NCBI GenBank assembly: GCA_020850025.1
Contig: JADZFI010000447.1
Coordinates: 1-7,307, forward strand
Length of the DNA: 7,307 nt
Direction of reading: 5' to 3'
Source of the DNA: Saprospiraceae bacterium
GTDB lineage: Bacteria > Bacteroidota > Bacteroidia > Chitinophagales > Saprospiraceae
Shown here: piece by piece, positions 7,101 through 7,307 of the stretch
Numbering within the stretch: position 1 is the first letter of the stretch
Layout: every line of letters begins with the position of its first letter
Made by a program: the position numbers and the translations under genes
The notes under the pieces: generated by a model
The model's database searches: none
What the model saw: only the letters and a program-made list of their open reading frames with translations
What the model was told of the DNA's origin: nothing

Positions 7101-7307
7101 TTTTCCAGAGCGCTGCGGAATAGCCCTTCACCCTGCAGGCTGTCCACTATTTTCCAGTCTTCGGCATAATCGCCGGGGGCGGCGGGCAGGGCAGCAATAG
7201 GCATATTGGTGTCGGGTTTGTTTTTGATGTTGGCAGAAGGTTGCTCTTTCTTGCCAAACGACTTGCAGGCCACGATGGCCGACAAGGTCAGGGAGGCAAG
7301 GAGAACG
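1196..7307 (-). CDS. Alpha-2-macroglobulin family lipoprotein with intact thioester (5' end beyond the window)
   Basis: The frame runs from the right edge to TAA (1198-1196). Residue numbers here count the TTG at 7285-7283 as 1, but that is not the start: the frame stays open to the edge and encodes VLLASLTLSAIVAC, the end of a lipoprotein signal peptide. Mature protein therefore begins at Cys7 and is about 2023 residues. Layout: polar linker (8-40); mostly helical TPR-like region (41-388); first macroglobulin-like beta domains from about 391; MG2 signature DRSIYRPGQTVYFKG (609-623); VEEYKRPRFEV (about 699-709); further beta domains; low-complexity linker (1192-1255); A2M domain starting NETVFFFPEL (from 1257); thioester-containing alpha/alpha domain (about 1475-1811) with CSEQ (Cys1488) and QLGSGGWPWFTGGQDSWYIT; and C-terminal receptor-binding-like domain (about 1945-2029) containing YAPEF. 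Known relatives are broad-range protease traps: bait cleavage exposes the thioester, which covalently captures the protease. Envelope defence against foreign proteases is the likely role, inferred from the family. The residue after Cys is Lys, and no acidic surface-export signal follows, so a periplasm-facing anchor is favoured. No pbpC is visible; the upstream neighbour is unknown. Confidence 0.95.
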   Translation of the reverse strand, partial: VLLASLTLSAIVACKSFGKKEQPSANIKNKPDTNMPIAALPAAPGDYAEDWKIVDSLQGEGLFRSALEKTEAIYARAQKDKNGQQIVKALLYRGKFITMLDEDGLTNAINLMEKESMSAAQPEKSVMQSILGQLYATYLQNQGWKLRNRTPVPDSEGGDILTWSADQIEQHALELYDASVSQDALLRGIPVEQFRDIVTPGDNDSIGKTPLRPTLFDLLAHRALSHFSNERSYLTEPANVFRLNDAGDFAEWSVFLKNKYETQDEYSGKWRAMRLFQKVLTAHSLQLSIDPSSRKAALVDADLLRLQFVYNNSMLENKSELYLQSLEQLKKFAAGLASQAEISYQIAAHLEILDGPDKAANARRAVAELREAIQRYPGSYGAQICQNLLKEIERPELSTMVEEVNLPDQPVLVQVTYSNLKKVWVKVVKTDFDLDRWEALPYNEQYEYLNRLKPIQSRTWDLQDPGDYQQHQTEIYLDKLPLGNYWVIVTSSDDTKAITTIAGYANFAVSNLAAVSYQEKGQTNFVLAHRNTGAPLSGVQISYFRKDWDSGVQRLKLVSTATSDRDGFVEGKNAANGQTLHVLAQQGADSLWIGQAYGYRQGSNPSPGPQVLFFTDRSIYRPGQTVYFKGLVYSPAHGGKTPSILPNRSVTVKFHDANGQVKNTLKLKSNEFGTFQGSFAAPAAGLMGNMSLQASDGAQGQTYFSVEEYKRPRFEVVLNPVEGAIRVNDKVTVKGEAKNYAGSVVDGAQVKYRVVRRARFPFWDYGFYWRRPPYFDRPEMEVANGVTTSGADGSFNFDFTAIPDPMIPKKDKPLFDYQVLVDVTDITGETRSSETNLSVGYVALQVEWNLPEEIALDSLRKIGLRTTNTAGQTQAATGTINIQKLVAPKVMFRSRLWDRPDLPVIAKNTFEGLFPDLAWKDEDNPETWGREDFTRTVKFNTGAAQTVDLHEGRMQVGWYAVTLQTVDAYGEAIEIKKFVRAWTADNRFEKPGVAAEKTTLEPGETARFIFGGKPDGLHFFFTQMQGGELLKPEWVSSRVKNLYSIEIPIRESDRGGIPTYSFCVKNNRIYGINNINLSVPWSNKDLNISYETFRDKLAPGQQEEWRIKISGPKKDKVAAEMVAAMYDASLDEFRPHQWSEVSYPFYFANVYFNTGNGFGAQPGDRRFDYSQPTLNPYRLYQELNLFDFPIWGNRRDYGMDRMMMAAPSAEGRDMKMMEAEEAPKAAGMAAAKPGGPPSNIPTQAPGPIRPEASKPAPTIRKNLNETVFFFPELRTDADGNIVLKFTMNEALTRWKLLTYAHTKELQQALSVKEVVTQKDLMIIANPPRFLRQGDEIEISAKVSNLSKEKMEGNATLALLNALDLGNVEASFGLAKNNRIARFSILPGQSGAVSWRIKVPEDYSGAVTWQITASAGSFQDGEESTIPVVSNRMMVTETMPIALRGNQNKTFTFENLKSAPENGSLSTHRYTLEFTSNPVWYAVQSLPYLMEYPHECSEQIFSRMYANTLASSVVEKMPQIKRVYERWKGTDAMKSNLSKNQELKYALLEETPWVLDAQNEEQQKQNIALLFDLNKMASEQEKALSTLQERQLGSGGWPWFTGGQDSWYITQYIATGFMHLQKLGAFDPNKDQQTNRMLNKAMTYCNGKLNDQYAKLEALAQQGKAKLEDDHLDGMAIQFLYLQSFAPMDKPSKPVGYYLGQAEKYWLGKGLYQEGMLALALHRFGRKEAAQRIVASLRERATMKEELGMYWPVDWGFYWYQLPVETQALMVEVFSEVANDQKAVEELRIWLLKNKQTNRWESTKATAEAVYALLLNNGTANSWLSNAQPVKVSMGGKPMNVGEIEPGTGYFKQAWNGSEVKRSWSEIKVENPNSNIVWGAAYWQYFEDLDKIKDFKKTPLTIVKQLFLEENSATGPVLKPIAEGQSLKRGDKIKVRIEIRVDRPMEFVHLKDMRAAGLEPVNVLSGYRWQGGLGYYESTKDLATHFFIDYLPRGTFVFEYPLVVSLRGDMSNGITTMQCMYAPEFTSHSKGVRVKVE
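2813..2824 (-). other. Thioester motif CSEQ of the macroglobulin
   Basis: TGC-TCG-GAG-CAG on the minus strand encodes Cys1488-Ser-Glu-Gln1491 inside YPHECSEQIFSRMYAN. In thioester macroglobulins and complement proteins the Cys and Gln of CxEQ form the internal beta-cysteinyl-gamma-glutamyl thioester. Both are present, so the trap is predicted to be chemically competent. The residue before the Cys is Glu instead of the more usual Gly. Confidence 0.93.
3521..3712 (-). other. Candidate bait region: Met/Ala/Pro-rich linker of the macroglobulin
   Basis: Residues 1192-1255 form a low-complexity, predicted disordered stretch. It opens with MDRMMMAAPSAEG, continues with Met/Glu/Ala/Lys-rich sequence and ends in Pro/Gly-rich sequence with scattered Lys and Arg. 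It lies just before the A2M domain (NETVFFFPEL) and about 235 residues before the thioester Cys. In human alpha-2-macroglobulin the bait region is likewise just before the xxFPE start of that domain and roughly 250 residues ahead of the thioester. Bait function is inferred from position and composition; a plain inter-domain linker is the alternative. Confidence 0.6.
7265..7306 (-). other. Lipoprotein signal peptide end and lipobox of the macroglobulin
   Basis: Minus-strand codons 7306-7265 read VLLASLTLSAIVAC: a hydrophobic stretch ending in an Ile-Val-Ala-Cys lipobox. By the general lipoprotein rules the Cys (codon 7267-7265) would be lipidated and become residue +1 after signal peptidase II cleavage. 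It is followed by KSFGKKEQ and a polar, Pro/Asn/Lys-rich tether. The basic N-terminal part of the signal and the start codon are beyond the window. Confidence 0.85.

Noticed and set aside
5342..7123. Plus-strand open frames at 5342-5953, 5972-6259 and 6458-7123
   Set aside because: All are shadows of the macroglobulin MG2 and N-terminal helical coding sequence, without family motifs.
1..7307. Mobile element, toxin-antitoxin or phage-defence island
   Set aside because: No transposase, integrase, terminal inverted repeats, tRNA gene or defence-type domain was found. All three genes are common chromosomal types.

Overview
The window looks like ordinary chromosome from a member of the Bacteroidota, possibly Saprospiria/Lewinella-like. 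The reasons are the architecture of the giant alpha-2-macroglobulin (a long helical N-terminal region and an ECSEQ thioester site), the lack of strong Shine-Dalgarno sequences, and the short degenerate CACAGATTT-type and GCCTTCG-type repeats between genes. The lineage is an inference from pattern recognition, not from a search. By eye, base composition is moderate, slightly GC-rich inside the large gene.

Layout: (1) Bases 1-372, plus strand: the last 123 codons of a small transaldolase / fructose-6-phosphate aldolase (Fsa/TalC/MipB) family protein; its start and catalytic lysine lie before the window. (2) Bases 373-508: a 136-base convergent gap. It holds a strong rho-independent terminator (399-435) that may also work in the opposite direction, a degenerate CACAGATTT tandem repeat (451-493) and two G-runs. 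(3) Bases 509-1150, minus strand: a complete 213-residue class I SAM-dependent methyltransferase of unknown substrate. (4) Bases 1151-1195: a 45-base gap made almost entirely of 8-base GCCTTCNN repeats. (5) Bases 1196 to the right edge, minus strand: an alpha-2-macroglobulin lipoprotein of more than 2030 residues that fills 84% of the window. Its first codons lie beyond base 7307, but the end of its lipoprotein signal peptide is visible.

How the genes relate: the macroglobulin and the methyltransferase lie head to tail, 45 bases apart, so they could share a transcript. Nothing in the sequence shows a shared function. The macroglobulin is predicted to be an envelope-anchored protease trap with an intact Cys-Ser-Glu-Gln thioester. 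About 235 residues before that site is a 60-residue low-complexity linker, a good candidate for the bait region. The transaldolase is a convergent housekeeping sugar-phosphate gene, insulated by the terminator.

I found no RNA gene, insertion sequence, CRISPR array or novel multi-gene system. The points most worth following up are the candidate bait region, the unexplained N-terminal helical region of the macroglobulin, and the repeats on both sides of the methyltransferase.
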